DNA of 21,109 nt. It comes from an uncultured Victivallales bacterium (GTDB lineage Bacteria > Verrucomicrobiota > Lentisphaeria > Oligosphaerales > JAFGRS01). A program made the translations under genes and the position numbers. The DNA is taken from the NCBI GenBank assembly GCA_903834675.1, contig CAILKC010000510.1:1-21109 (forward strand). Reading direction: 5' to 3'. This document shows positions 7,203-16,674 of this stretch, in pieces. The notes below the pieces were generated by a model. That model did no database searches. It saw nothing but the letters and a program-made list of their open reading frames with translations, and was not told where the DNA came from. The first letter of the stretch is position 1. The number at the start of each line of letters is the position of its first letter.

Positions 7203-7790
7203 TCATTCGAGCACGCCCTTCGTGGAAGGAACCCCGGTTGAGCACGGATCGTGAGCCACAGCCTGATCCAGTGCCCTCCCGAATGCTTTGAATATGGCTT
7301 CGAAGGCGTGGTGGACCTCGGCCCCAGCCAACAGATCGAGGTGCAGCGTCAGCGCTCCGGCGTTGGCCAATGCTTGAAAGAACTCATGAAACAAGCGCGC
7401 GTCGAATCCGCCACAGACCGCGTTGGGCGGGGTGACCCGGTAGGCAAGATGAGAACGCCCGCTCAGGTCCACGACAGCCCGCGCCAGCGCCTCATCCATC
7501 GGCACGTAGGCCGCGCCGAAGCGCCGAATGGACTGCTTATCTCCCAAGGCCTCCTTCAGAGCCCGTCCCAGCACCAGGCCAAGGTCTTCGATCGTGTGGT
7601 GGGCGTCGACATCCAGATCTCCCTGCGCCACAACGGAAAGGCCAAAATGGCCGTGCCGCGCCAAGGCTTCCAGCATATGGTCCAAGAATGGCAGACCCGT
7701 GTTGACGCTGACCTCGCCGCCTTCAAGAACCAACTCCAGGCGGATCCGCGTCTCCTGCGTTTCCCGTGTCACTGACGCCTTACGAGCCAT
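7203..7790 (-). CDS. hisB: Imidazoleglycerol-phosphate dehydratase
   Basis: 195 residues, the normal size for a monofunctional HisB, which dehydrates imidazole-glycerol phosphate to imidazole-acetol phosphate in histidine synthesis. Metal-binding motifs are present: FLDHMLEALARHGHF, DVDAHHTIEDLGLVLG and GAEVHHAFEAIFKAFGRAL, with the SGR and GGF segments between them. The start at 7790 (MARKASVTRETQET) has GAGGTG upstream; an ATG at 7808 has no ribosome-binding site. No phosphatase domain is fused and no other his gene is nearby. It sits between queH (102 bp upstream) and thrS (95 bp downstream) on the same strand, so the genes may be cotranscribed although their pathways differ. Confidence 0.97.
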   Translation of the reverse strand: MARKASVTRETQETRIRLELVLEGGEVSVNTGLPFLDHMLEALARHGHFGLSVVAQGDLDVDAHHTIEDLGLVLGRALKEALGDKQSIRRFGAAYVPMDEALARAVVDLSGRSHLAYRVTPPNAVCGGFDARLFHEFFQALANAGALTLHLDLLAGAEVHHAFEAIFKAFGRALDQAVAHDPCSTGVPSTKGVLE

Positions 7791-7892
7791 CGAGCCACAC
7801 CTCAGCATGTCGGTTGCGCTGACCGCGCCCCTGACCCAACCAGAGTCGGGGAACGCAGCATCGGCGTACTATACGTCGGCGTGTCGCACAAG

Positions 7893-8462
7893 TCACGCTC
7901 CTGCACGCGAATGCCTCCGCCGGTCGCGCTCGGCAAGGCTGAACTCGCAGCCGCAGTAGTCCTGCCGGTACAGCCCCTGACGCCGACTCAGTTCAAGGCT
8001 GCGGCGGAAACCATCCTCCTGTTTGAAGTCGATCTCAAGGAAGCCGTCCGTAGCGCCTCGGCCGACGGCAAGAACAACCGATGTGCTCTTGTGCGGACTG
8101 ATGGTCAGGCTCGTCGTCATGCCATCAAATCCCTGCGTCTGCGCATACCGTGCGGCGCGACCTAGGCTGAACTCAAAACAGCGTCGGCAGCGGGCGCCTT
8201 GTTCCGGTTCGCACTCCAAGCCGGCAACCCACTGCCGCCAGGCGGGGTGGTCGTAGACGTCCTCGACCAGTTCGCAGGCACAGGCACTTGCCAGTCGCCG
8301 GACCTCGCCGAGACGCTTCACGTACTCGTCCGGCGGAAAGATGTTGCCATTGGAGAAGAAGAGCGTGACCGCGCCCTGCCGCTGCAGCCTCTCCAGCGCC
8401 GCCGTGCCGCAGGGCGCACAGCAGATATGCAGCAGCAGACGTCGGCCTACAGCAGTGCTCAT
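7893..8462 (-). CDS. queH: Epoxyqueuosine reductase QueH (DUF208 family)
   Basis: 189 residues. QueH reduces epoxyqueuosine to queuosine in the wobble position of certain tRNAs and replaces the cobalamin-dependent QueG. The cysteine motifs expected for its iron-sulfur and metal site are all present: LLLHICCAPC (Cys14, 15, 18), GARCRRCFEF (Cys92, 95) and YRQDYCGCEFS (Cys170, 172). Also typical are PPDEYVKRLGE, TTSLTISPHKS and DFKQEDGFRRSLELS. The ATG at 8462 has AGGG close upstream. It diverges from the glycosyltransferase gene and leads the minus-strand run towards hisB and thrS. The remaining queuosine genes are not in the window. Confidence 0.95.
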   Translation of the reverse strand: MSTAVGRRLLLHICCAPCGTAALERLQRQGAVTLFFSNGNIFPPDEYVKRLGEVRRLASACACELVEDVYDHPAWRQWVAGLECEPEQGARCRRCFEFSLGRAARYAQTQGFDGMTTSLTISPHKSTSVVLAVGRGATDGFLEIDFKQEDGFRRSLELSRRQGLYRQDYCGCEFSLAERDRRRHSRAGA

Positions 8463-8582
8463 GGCCCTTGGTCCCCGAACCGATCGACACCCGGACAGCC
8501 GCCCAGACCTTGCTCTGGCGCCAGTCCGGTATCACAGTTCCGTACTGATGAACAGATCAAGACCACAATCGGCGACAACCGC

Positions 8583-10484
8583 ATGCTCCGCTCCATGAAG
8601 AAACCAACGACCAGGCGCCGACAACTGACCACGCGAGCCTTCCTGCTCACACTCGGGAGCTTGACGCTGCTGGCCCTGGCCCTCCGGCTCGCGGTCTGCA
8701 TCCAGCTCTGCCCGCAGCCGTTTGTCGTGGAACCGTCCGTCGTCACCGACATGGCGACCTATCGGCGCCTCGCCATGGAGATCGCCCGTGGCGAGGTCCC
8801 CACGCATTTCTATTACCAACCCTTCTACTATGCCGTCTTCCTGCCCCTGGTCTACACGGCATTGGGAACCGGCCCCTGGGGCGCTGCGCTGGTCCAGTTG
8901 GCGCTAAGCAGTGCCGCGGTATGGCTTACCGGGCTGGCTGCGGCGCGGGTATTTGGGCGCCGGGCGGGACTCATCGCCGCGGCCTTGCTGGCGCTCTCCA
9001 GATTCCAGGCCTTCTACGTCCCCTTCCTGCTGCTCGAAGTGCTGCTGACGTTCTGGATGAGTTTGATTGCCTATCTTGCCATCCGGTTCTGGGAATCCCG
9101 GTCCGCGGCCCACCTGATAGGCCTGGGGCTAGTCACGGGGGCCGCGGTTCTGACTCGTGGCAATGTGATCCTAGTCGTGCCTGGAGTCCTCGCTCTGGTC
9201 GTCTGGCGGCTCCGACCGACGCCGGGGCGGGCCATCGCAGCGGGGGTGCTCTACGTGATTCTGGCGTACGCCCCGCAGTGGCCCTTCGCGGTACGGAATC
9301 TTCACCACTTCGACCGCTGGACGGGACCCGCCAGCGCCCAGGACGCCGTCCTGGCACTGGGGAACTCGCCCGAAGCTCCCCCCGGCGGCCTCGAGTACCC
9401 CACTTCATACCAGGACTGGATGGACCTGGCCAACCAGCCCGGGCCAGGCCGCGTGCCCGTGTCCCGCCAGGTGCTGGCGTGGATCCGACGCTCACCGCTC
9501 CAATTCGTCGAACTCAAAGCCCGCATGTTTCTGCTATACTGGCATTCCATGGAGATTCCGAATAACATCAGCATCGACCGGGAAGGCCGTTACAGCTCTG
9601 TGCTTGGATGGCCGCTACTGCTGCGCTTCGGCTTGGTTGGCGCGCTGGGGGTCTTCGGGCTCTTGACTGTATTCCGCTGGCATTCGCCACGCAGGCTCTT
9701 CCTCTACTATGGCGTGGGCGCGCACTGCGCTGGCACGATCCTCTTCTACGTTCTGGCGCGCTTCCGGCTCTCGGCGGTACCTCTGATCTGCGTGTTTGGC
9801 GGAGCGGGAATCGCGCAGGCCTGGCGGATCCTCGGTCCGCACTGCCGTCCGCACCGGGACTTGCGCCGCCGTCGGCTGGTGCTACTCCTCGTGGTCGCGC
9901 TGTCCGCGTTTGTCGTTCTGGATGGCTTCACGTGGTATCAGCGCAACCTCGAAGCACCAATGGCCCGCCTGCTGCGACCGTCCGGCACCCTGGTGGCGAC
10001 CCACCGGCGCACGCTGCTTCACGATCACGGCCCCTACGCCCTGGGTGGCATGGTCGCCGTGCCGGTCCCACCCGATGGACTCGTGCTGCGCAAGCGCTTT
10101 GCCCTCTCGGACCTCACGCTCCCCCGTACCTGCCCGTCTCTGCGCGTCCCGGTACTCTTGCGGCCAGGGACTCGGTTTGAGGCACACGTCGAGGCGGGCG
10201 GGAAGTCCTACGGCACGACCGCGATGACGGTGGAAGAGGAGGGGGGGAGGCAGCAACTCGTGTTCCGGCTGGACGGCTTGCCACGGCCTGAAGCGGCGGG
10301 GGACGTGGCCCTGACCTTGCGCTTGCTCAGCGGCGAAATGGCCATCCTGGCGGATTCGCTACGCTGGTATGGCCGTAGCGCGTACACCGTGGGCTCCGCC
10401 CCGCTGGACCTGCAGGCAGAAGCGGCCCTGGAGGTGGACTGGCCGAAAACCTCGCCAGGCCCGGCGCCGTCTCCTGATACGTAG
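8583..10484 (+). CDS. GT39/ArnT-like membrane glycosyltransferase with C-terminal soluble domain
   Basis: About 633 residues. The N-terminal half has roughly ten hydrophobic helices starting at residue 18, with a first external loop typical of the dolichyl-phosphate-mannose/ArnT superfamily: VVTDMATYRRLAMEIARG (acidic Asp56 and Glu66) followed by YYQPFYYAVF. These enzymes transfer a sugar from a lipid-phosphate donor to protein, lipid A or other envelope acceptors; donor and acceptor are unknown here. After the last helix (near AFVVLDGFTWYQR) about 190 residues form an apparently beta-rich soluble tail with no fold I recognise. I set the start at 8583; the frame is open back to 8199 but that part overlaps queH on the other strand. 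Neither 8583 nor the ATG at 8595 has a clear Shine-Dalgarno. It stops 84 bp from the end of the convergent HEAT gene. Confidence 0.85.
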   Translation: MLRSMKKPTTRRRQLTTRAFLLTLGSLTLLALALRLAVCIQLCPQPFVVEPSVVTDMATYRRLAMEIARGEVPTHFYYQPFYYAVFLPLVYTALGTGPWGAALVQLALSSAAVWLTGLAAARVFGRRAGLIAAALLALSRFQAFYVPFLLLEVLLTFWMSLIAYLAIRFWESRSAAHLIGLGLVTGAAVLTRGNVILVVPGVLALVVWRLRPTPGRAIAAGVLYVILAYAPQWPFAVRNLHHFDRWTGPASAQDAVLALGNSPEAPPGGLEYPTSYQDWMDLANQPGPGRVPVSRQVLAWIRRSPLQFVELKARMFLLYWHSMEIPNNISIDREGRYSSVLGWPLLLRFGLVGALGVFGLLTVFRWHSPRRLFLYYGVGAHCAGTILFYVLARFRLSAVPLICVFGGAGIAQAWRILGPHCRPHRDLRRRRLVLLLVVALSAFVVLDGFTWYQRNLEAPMARLLRPSGTLVATHRRTLLHDHGPYALGGMVAVPVPPDGLVLRKRFALSDLTLPRTCPSLRVPVLLRPGTRFEAHVEAGGKSYGTTAMTVEEEGGRQQLVFRLDGLPRPEAAGDVALTLRLLSGEMAILADSLRWYGRSAYTVGSAPLDLQAEAALEVDWPKTSPGPAPSPDT

Positions 10485-10568
10485 GCAGAGAACATCCCGA
10501 GACCCGTGTATCCGTCCGATTCAGGGCGGCAAGAACCCGAAAGAACCAGGAAACCTGACGCCCAGACC

Positions 10569-12326
10569 TCAGGGTGCGACCGGTACCGGCGGTAAGGCTC
10601 CCGGCGACGGCGGCACTGGGCGCAGCCTCCGCGGCACGACGCGCTCTGCCGGGACGGCACGTGGGGCGGACGGACGCAAGGACCGGATCCGCACGGGTCC
10701 AGCGCTACTCATTTCGGCCAGCACGCTGGCAACCAACGCTTTGACAGAGGCATCCGTACTGCGATCATGGAACGCCTGCAGCAGTTGTCGGCTCTGGGTC
10801 GAGGGTCTTAAGGCCAGCGCCCTGACTGCCGCCAGAGCCACCTCGGCTTCAGGGTCTTCCAGCGACCGTGCCACCAAGTCAAGCGCCGCAGGCGTCCCCA
10901 GCAACGCCAGGTGTACAATGGCCTCACACCGCACGGGCGTGTCGTCGTCGAGGCAGGCATCGGAGAGCGCCCCCAGGCGCGCCTCCGGGGGCAGCATCGA
11001 GGTCAGCCGCACCGCCAACAGACGGACGTCGGCGAACGGGCTGACCTGAAGCCGGGTGAGGTCAGCACCGGTCGGCCAGCTCACCGAAGCCGTGGAGGCG
11101 TGCCCGGACGAAAGCCATTGGGTCAGCCCCTGCGCTGCGGTCCGCCGCACCTCGATGGACTCGTCCTCGAGGCAATGGACGAGGAACTCAGGACCCTCTT
11201 TCGCCCCGCCCGACAAGCGCGACAGCCCCCGGATGGCCTCGGCCCGGAGCAGAGCGGAGCGGTCGCTGGAGAGCCGAGTCAAGAGAGCCCTCGCGGCCTC
11301 GCCGTAGAACCCCACGTAGACCAGCAGACCACGGCGCTCGTCCGCCGGGATGGCGTCGTCGGTGACGTTGCGCTCGATCAGCTCCAGCCCCCTAGGATGC
11401 TGCAACTGCACCAGCTCCCTGACCGCACGGCTACGCACGCCCGGATCAGCATCGACCGCCAGACGCTCGAGACCGGCAAACCCGGACTCCCCCAAGCGCC
11501 CCAGCGCCCCGGCCACCTCGCGCCGGACCGTGCTGTCGGCGTCCCCCGCGAGGGGGGCCAGTAGTATCCCTCGCGCCGCCTCGTCGCCGCGCAATTGCGC
11601 GCAGTTCTGGACGGCGAGAAGGCGGACCTCGCGATCGGGATCATGCAGCGCAGACTCCAGCGTCTCTCGCCGCAGCAACCCTGGCGTGAACCGCGCCGCC
11701 GTGAGAACATTGCGCCGAACCGTCACGTCCTCATCGCTAAGGGCGCGGTTTAGGACCGCGGCGGTCTCGGCAGCCGGGACCCGAGACACTCCGGCCTCGA
11801 ACGGCTCGCGCACAGATAGAATCACAGGGTCACCCAGGCCGAAGCGGCCACCCAAAATCTCGGGTAACATGGAGGAGGCCACGCGCCGCACATGGACGTT
11901 CTCGTCGCCGACCAGGCGCAGAACTTCGGCCTGCGCTGCCTGCGGCACCACCTCCCATTCCGATACGGCCACCACCGCTGAGCGCCGAACTTCAGCGTCG
12001 GGGTCCCGCAGACATGAGACCACGGCGTCGCTGGCCGCCGTCACGCGATATTTTCCCAGAATCAGCACTGCGCGCCGCCGCCGACCCACGTCCTCTCCTC
12101 GGACGTCGGCGAGACATTTTCCGATGGTAGCCGCCTCGCTTTCGTGTCCGGGCACCGAGGCCTGCTCCGCCGGTTCGCCAACCTCCCGACCGGCGGGAAC
12201 CGCAAGAGGCATATCGGCGCCCTCCTGCGCCGTCGCCACGGAGATGACACAACATAGCCACACGCAGTCCAGCGCCAGTGCGCTCAGTGCCGGACTGAGA
12301 CCGAGTTGGGCAAGCGGCCATCTCAC
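10569..12326 (-). CDS. Exported HEAT-repeat protein
   Basis: 585 residues starting with GTG at 12326. A signal peptide is apparent: hydrophobic core through about residue 30 with ATA before QEG (cleavage near 33/34). The rest is about a dozen tandem HEAT/PBS-lyase-type helical repeats of 30-40 residues, with the recurring pattern L..D.d..VR..A, for example [39 protein letters not shown] and [13 protein letters not shown]. The end is Pro/Arg-rich ([17 protein letters not shown]). HEAT solenoids are protein-binding scaffolds; no catalytic motif is visible. The start overlaps the dnaJ stop as GTGA, so translation is probably coupled. The pairing of an exported scaffold with a cytoplasmic cochaperone is odd. 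The specific function is unknown. Confidence 0.85.
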   Translation of the reverse strand: MRWPLAQLGLSPALSALALDCVWLCCVISVATAQEGADMPLAVPAGREVGEPAEQASVPGHESEAATIGKCLADVRGEDVGRRRRAVLILGKYRVTAASDAVVSCLRDPDAEVRRSAVVAVSEWEVVPQAAQAEVLRLVGDENVHVRRVASSMLPEILGGRFGLGDPVILSVREPFEAGVSRVPAAETAAVLNRALSDEDVTVRRNVLTAARFTPGLLRRETLESALHDPDREVRLLAVQNCAQLRGDEAARGILLAPLAGDADSTVRREVAGALGRLGESGFAGLERLAVDADPGVRSRAVRELVQLQHPRGLELIERNVTDDAIPADERRGLLVYVGFYGEAARALLTRLSSDRSALLRAEAIRGLSRLSGGAKEGPEFLVHCLEDESIEVRRTAAQGLTQWLSSGHASTASVSWPTGADLTRLQVSPFADVRLLAVRLTSMLPPEARLGALSDACLDDDTPVRCEAIVHLALLGTPAALDLVARSLEDPEAEVALAAVRALALRPSTQSRQLLQAFHDRSTDASVKALVASVLAEMSSAGPVRIRSLRPSAPRAVPAERVVPRRLRPVPPSPGALPPVPVAP

Positions 12327-13432
12327 TCGAAGAACTTCCGGGTGCGCTCGATGAACCGATGCAGCAGCGGGAACACGCCGTCGTCGCAGACCTCGGCAAA
12401 CTCGCGCAGCTTCTGTTTTTGCGCAGAGTTCAGGTTGGTCGGCACTTCGACCGCGATGGAGACATGCTGGTCGCCGCGCCCGTGACCGCGAGCCGACGGC
12501 ACTCCCTTATCGCGCAAGCGGAACACCTTGCCACTCTGAGTGCCAGATGGAATGGTCAGATCAGCCGGGCCGCTGATGGTGGGAACCCTCACCTTGCCCC
12601 CCAGCGCGGCAATATGGAAAGGCACAGGAACCTCGCAATACAGGTCGTCCGCTTCCCGTTTGAAAATCTCGTGTTCGCGCACATGGATAACGACAATAAG
12701 GTCGCCCGGCGGACCGCCACGGGTGCCGGCCTCGCCTTCACCCGCCACCCGCACACGCATGCCCGTGTCGACACCGGGTGGAATCGAAACCACGATACGC
12801 TTGCGGCGCTGCACGCGACCGGCGCCCTTGCATTCGTGACACGGGCTGTCGATCGACTCGCCTTGTCCACGGCAGTGCGGGCAGGGCTGGCTGATGCTGA
12901 AGAACCCCTGAGCCATAGTGACCTGGCCCGTGCCTCGGCAGTGCGGACACGCCCGCCGTGAGGTGCCCGGTTCGCAACCGGAGCCTTGACAGCGCTCGCA
13001 ACTTTCCGCCCGGGGGATTGTGATGTCCCGCTCTACTCCGAACACCGCCTCCTCAAACTCAAGCTGCAGGTCATAGCGCAGACTTGCCCCCTGCTCCGGC
13101 CCCTGCCGAGACCGCCCACCGCCACCGAAGAACGAGTCGAAGGCGCTGTTCCCGAAAACCTGAGAGAAGATATCGAACGGGTCGCCGGCCGGCCCTGTGG
13201 AACGGGTCCGCGTGAACGCCTCGTGCCCGTACTGGTCATACTGGCGACGTTTTCTCTCGTCACTTAAAACTTCGTAGGCCCCACAGATCTCCTTGAACTT
13301 CTCCTCGGCCTCATGGTCATCGGGGTTGCGGTCAGGATGGTGTTTGAGGGCTTGCTTGCGGTAGGCCTTCTTAATGTCTTCCGCAGAAGCAGAGCGCTCC
13401 ACACCCAGCAGCTCGTAAAAGTCTTTCGCCAT
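12323..13432 (-). CDS. dnaJ: Chaperone protein DnaJ
   Basis: 369 residues, a complete type I J-protein. The J domain (about 1-70) has the HPD motif at 32-34 ([11 protein letters not shown]), which stimulates the DnaK ATPase. A Gly/Phe-rich segment follows ([22 protein letters not shown]). Four zinc-binding CxxCxGxG units come next: [24 protein letters not shown] and CHECKGAG. The C-terminal substrate-binding domain includes [20 protein letters not shown] and [12 protein letters not shown]. It delivers unfolded proteins to DnaK in the cytoplasm. It is 45 bp behind grpE and overlaps the HEAT gene by 4 bases. dnaK is not in the window and the usual CIRCE operator was not found. Confidence 0.98.
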   Translation of the reverse strand: MAKDFYELLGVERSASAEDIKKAYRKQALKHHPDRNPDDHEAEEKFKEICGAYEVLSDERKRRQYDQYGHEAFTRTRSTGPAGDPFDIFSQVFGNSAFDSFFGGGGRSRQGPEQGASLRYDLQLEFEEAVFGVERDITIPRAESCERCQGSGCEPGTSRRACPHCRGTGQVTMAQGFFSISQPCPHCRGQGESIDSPCHECKGAGRVQRRKRIVVSIPPGVDTGMRVRVAGEGEAGTRGGPPGDLIVVIHVREHEIFKREADDLYCEVPVPFHIAALGGKVRVPTISGPADLTIPSGTQSGKVFRLRDKGVPSARGHGRGDQHVSIAVEVPTNLNSAQKQKLREFAEVCDDGVFPLLHRFIERTRKFFE

Positions 13433-13477
13433 GTGTCGTCAGTCTCGCCGGCGGGCGTTAGAACGCACCGACGCCTC

Positions 13478-14146
13478 TCACTGCTTGTGGTTCCCTGTTT
13501 CGTCGGCGCTACGGGTTCCCGCGACCACAACGGTCGCTGGGCCTGAACTCACGGTAACCGTAGCGGGACGCAAGAGTCGTCCCCCCAGCATAAAGCCCGT
13601 CTTCCACTCTCGCAGAACGGCTCCCGCCGGCACCACCGCCGACGGCTCCTCCGCAATGGCCTCATGCACGGCAGGGTCGAACGGCGCACCCGCCACCGCG
13701 ATGCGCGTAACCCCCAGGGCACCGAGGATCCGGTCAAACTCCGCACGGGTCAACTCCAGTCCCTGGCGAATGACCGCCGCATCCACCGCCGAGCCCGCGT
13801 GCTCGAGCGCGAGGCTGAGCTGGTCATGCAGTCGCAGGAACTCGGCCACCGTCTGCGTGGTCACCTGGAAACGGTTCTCCACCGCCTCACGCTGCATGCG
13901 CTTTCGGTAGTTGTCGAAATCGGCTCTGGTCCGCAACCAGCGGTCGTTCGCCTGCTCGTACAAGGCCCGATAGTCGCACTCGGGCTCGGGAGCTGCCGCC
14001 GCGATGGGCTCTGTATCAACAAGGGCGGCAGCAGCAGCGTCCTGCGGACCCCGGGCTGACGTGGCCGCGGCGGCTTCCGGCAGGGAGGCCTCCGACGCGC
14101 CAGATTTCCCCCCCTGCGATTTTTCGCCTGACGTCTTCTTCGACAT
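13478..14146 (-). CDS. grpE: Nucleotide exchange factor GrpE
   Basis: 222 residues from the ATG at 14146, chosen because AGGAG lies 4 bases upstream; in-frame ATGs at 14161 and further up have no such site. GrpE releases ADP from DnaK. An Ala/Ser-rich, probably disordered N-terminus (about 1-55) precedes the coiled-coil dimerisation helix (RALYEQANDRWLRTRADFDN, then YRKRMQREAVENRF). The C-terminal beta wing carries the family signature: FDPAVHEAIAEEPSAVVPAG followed by LREWKTGFMLGGRLLRPATV. It lies 119 bp behind the tail-specific protease gene and 45 bp ahead of dnaJ. Confidence 0.97.
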   Translation of the reverse strand: MSKKTSGEKSQGGKSGASEASLPEAAAATSARGPQDAAAAALVDTEPIAAAAPEPECDYRALYEQANDRWLRTRADFDNYRKRMQREAVENRFQVTTQTVAEFLRLHDQLSLALEHAGSAVDAAVIRQGLELTRAEFDRILGALGVTRIAVAGAPFDPAVHEAIAEEPSAVVPAGAVLREWKTGFMLGGRLLRPATVTVSSGPATVVVAGTRSADETGNHKQ

Positions 14147-14265
14147 TGCACTCCTGTCCATGCTTTTCGTGCCGTCCACACCGCAGTCCAGACATCGCGG
14201 GTTCCGTGCCCCGCACCGGCCGTCAGCGAGCCTGGACCAAGACTGCCCACGGCGCCTTGTCAGTC

Positions 14266-16611
14266 TCACTTCGTGGGCGCGTTCCCGGGAACTGCTAAGG
14301 TGGCCGCAGGCGGCACCGCAAGCGCCGTGACGGACACTTTTAGGAGCCCACGCTGCAGGGCGATCATGTCGGCCATAACCCGCACCGTTTCATCAAGCAC
14401 AAGGTCCGGCGCCAGAGGGCTGTCCTGCTTGCCAGTTGCGGCCGTCGCCTTGCGCTTGCGAGACTGCTCCCGCATCTTCTTCGCCCACTGCTCTTCCTCC
14501 TTCTGGAAAGCGCGCCGCGTCTCCAGGTTCAGGGGCAGTTCCTTCAGCTTGCGGCGCTCTGCATAGCGCCCAATGTCCTCACGCAACGAGACGAACTCGG
14601 CACTGGCCTGAAGCCGTGCATCAAAGCGCTGTTTGAGATCAGGGATCCATGGGGCCACGTCCACCTCCCGCGACGTCTCCAGGGGCTCAATGCTATCCCA
14701 GGGCAGGACGTGTGGCAGCGCCGCCTCTCCCAGCTCCATATAGTCGGTGAAGGACGGAAAACAGAGGTCGGGAACCACGCCCTTGACCTGCGTCGAACCA
14801 CCATTTACCCGGTAGAATTTCTGGATGGTGAACTTCACCGACCCGCCGCGCTGATCTTTGAAGAGCTCGTTCTGGCCCAACTGGCGGTCGAGGCCGTACA
14901 CGGTCTGCACCGTTCCCTTACCGTGCGTGGAGGACTCGCCCACGATCACCGCCCGTCCGTGGTCCTGCAAGGCGGCCGCAACGATCTCCGACGCCGAGGC
15001 GCTGAGCTTGTCCACCAGCACAATGAGGGGGCCACTGAACAGGCTTCCGGCCTCGGTATCCTCGCGTTTCTTGACCGTACCACGCTGGTCACGCACCTGC
15101 ACGACGGGTCCGCGGTCAAAGAAGAACCCCGCCAACCGGACCGCTTCATCGAGGGCCCCGCCACCGTTACCACGGAGATCGAGAAGGATGCCATCGAGGG
15201 GGTCCTTGGTCGCGTTCTCAATGAGCCGCTGCACATCCCGCGTGCAACTGGCGTAGTTATCGGTGCCGTCCCGGCGCCCCTCAAAATCCAGGTAGAAGCT
15301 GGGCAGGGTGATCAGCGCCATGCGTCCGGTCGTGCCCTCGGCACCCTTGGGCAGTGGTGCCTGACGAATCTCACACTTGGCTTCCTGCTCCTTCAGTTCG
15401 ACCTTATCCCGCACGATATCGACGACGGTGGGCGTACTGCTACCGGCCACCAGTACCGTGAGCAAGACCCTGGTATCTTTGGTGCCGCGGATCATGCGCA
15501 CAACCTTACGCAGCGGCATGTCCACCACGTCAACGGGGTTGTGAGGATCCTCTCCCTGGGTCACCGCGATGATGCGGTCTCCGGCCTTGAGTCGGCCGTC
15601 GCGTGACGCCGGACCTCCGGGCACGATCTCCAGCACCTCGACATAGGAATCCTTGGTCGTCAGCACCGCCCCGATCCCCTGCAGCGAGAGCCGCATGGAG
15701 ATGTCAAAGTCCTCCTCAGAGTCAGGCGCCATGTAGGAAGAATGCGGGTCGTAGAGGCGCGTGAGCGCGTTGAGGAAAAGCTCCACAACCTCCAGCGTCT
15801 CGGCCTCCATCTTACGCTTCAGAAACCGGCGGTATGACTCGTCGACTCTCTCAACCGGCGGTTTGCGTGGCTTGACGGCGGCGGGCGTCCCGGCGGCGGG
15901 CGTCCCGGCAGCGGGCGTCCCGGCAGCGGGCGTCCCGGCAGCGGGCGTCCCGGCGGCGGGCGTCCCGGCGGCAGCGACGGCAGGCGGCGTGGTCATACCG
16001 GTGTCTGGATCGTCGGTTTCCGCATCGGTGATACCGCTCTCGTCAGCGAGTTGCTCCGTCAACAGCCGGTTGGCGAGCTGACGGCGCCAGAGATCCTCCA
16101 GCTCGGCGCGAGACGCAGGCCAGGGCGCTTCACGGCGGTCAATCTGGATGGTGTCGTTACCCGTCAGATCAAGGGGTTGCGCCAACCGGGCCGCCGCGTA
16201 CACGGCCCATTCCTGCACTCGCAGGAGATAGCGCTCGTACAGCTCAAAGGCGAAGTCTATGGTGCCACCTCGCCGGACCAGGTCCCCGAGGTTTTTCTCG
16301 TAGCTGCGGAAGTCTTCGATATCGGACTGCAGGAAGAACATCCGACTGGGGTCGAGCAAGCTGAAATACTCATTGAACCACTGGGTCGAGTAGTCCGCAT
16401 CGACGGGGTGTCTGGCGTAGTGGCTCGAAGAGATGATCTTGACCACTTGGAGGCTGATATACTTCTCAAGGGCCGTGGGCCGCTGGACGCTGACCGGCCG
16501 CGTCAGAATATCCAGATCGTCGGCCGCGCCGCAGAGCCCCGCCGCGAAAAACGCAAGCAGGCCGCCAAGGACGACCGTGCAACCCTGTTTTTTCCATCCG
16601 GCATCTGTCAT
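14266..16611 (-). CDS. Tail-specific carboxy-terminal processing protease (Prc/CtpA family, S41)
   Basis: 781 residues from the ATG at 16611, which has GGAG 8 bases upstream and starts a signal peptide (KKQG, hydrophobic core, cleavage near CGA/ADD). The N-terminal helical domain (LLDPSRMFFLQSDIEDF) resembles Prc. The PDZ domain (about 305-400, GIGAVLTTKDSYVEVLEIVP) is followed by the S41 core with LLDLRGNGGGALDEAV and the catalytic region DKLSASASEIVAAALQDHG. By family spacing Ser539 and Lys565 (GKGTVQ) form the Ser-Lys dyad. The C-terminal third is helical and basic (REQSRKRKATAATGK). It would act in the periplasm, trimming or degrading proteins recognised by their C-termini. An AGTPA repeat linker (about 215-245) interrupts the N-terminal domain. 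It lies 63 bp behind dciA. Confidence 0.95.
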   Translation of the reverse strand: MTDAGWKKQGCTVVLGGLLAFFAAGLCGAADDLDILTRPVSVQRPTALEKYISLQVVKIISSSHYARHPVDADYSTQWFNEYFSLLDPSRMFFLQSDIEDFRSYEKNLGDLVRRGGTIDFAFELYERYLLRVQEWAVYAAARLAQPLDLTGNDTIQIDRREAPWPASRAELEDLWRRQLANRLLTEQLADESGITDAETDDPDTGMTTPPAVAAAGTPAAGTPAAGTPAAGTPAAGTPAAGTPAAVKPRKPPVERVDESYRRFLKRKMEAETLEVVELFLNALTRLYDPHSSYMAPDSEEDFDISMRLSLQGIGAVLTTKDSYVEVLEIVPGGPASRDGRLKAGDRIIAVTQGEDPHNPVDVVDMPLRKVVRMIRGTKDTRVLLTVLVAGSSTPTVVDIVRDKVELKEQEAKCEIRQAPLPKGAEGTTGRMALITLPSFYLDFEGRRDGTDNYASCTRDVQRLIENATKDPLDGILLDLRGNGGGALDEAVRLAGFFFDRGPVVQVRDQRGTVKKREDTEAGSLFSGPLIVLVDKLSASASEIVAAALQDHGRAVIVGESSTHGKGTVQTVYGLDRQLGQNELFKDQRGGSVKFTIQKFYRVNGGSTQVKGVVPDLCFPSFTDYMELGEAALPHVLPWDSIEPLETSREVDVAPWIPDLKQRFDARLQASAEFVSLREDIGRYAERRKLKELPLNLETRRAFQKEEEQWAKKMREQSRKRKATAATGKQDSPLAPDLVLDETVRVMADMIALQRGLLKVSVTALAVPPAATLAVPGNAPTK
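15881..15970 (-). repeat. Six tandem 15-bp repeats in the protease gene
   Basis: Six units of GCGGGCGTCCCGGCR (plus strand) run head to tail, varying only A/G at the last base. They encode AGTPA repeats, a flexible Ala/Pro linker ahead of the conserved RVDESYRRF segment. Multiples of 15 keep the frame, so copy number can change without breaking the gene. Confidence 0.9.
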
Positions 16612-16674
16612 GTCATACGCTCCAGCTCTGAATCTGGCCATTCCGCCCCCGCCCACAGCGGCGCGGGGCTCCTA

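Noticed and set aside
5758..7254. 498-codon plus-strand open frame
   Set aside because: It is exactly antisense to thrS, whose catalytic motifs are intact; the length reflects high GC.
8199..8582. N-terminal extension of the glycosyltransferase to 8199
   Set aside because: It overlaps queH on the opposite strand and lacks membrane or family character; the real protein begins near 8583.
11350..12354. 334-codon plus-strand open frame rich in Ser/Arg/Thr
   Set aside because: Antisense to the HEAT-repeat gene and of low complexity.
14147..14265. CIRCE heat-shock operator ahead of grpE
   Set aside because: No TTAGCACTC/GAGTGCTAA repeat is present in the gap.
15881..15970. CRISPR-like repeat array
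   Set aside because: Units are 15 bp without spacers and stay in frame inside a protease gene.
16525..16611. Lipoprotein signal in the tail-specific protease
   Set aside because: The cysteine is preceded by Leu (AAGLC), which does not fit a lipobox; ordinary signal peptidase cleavage after CGA is more likely.
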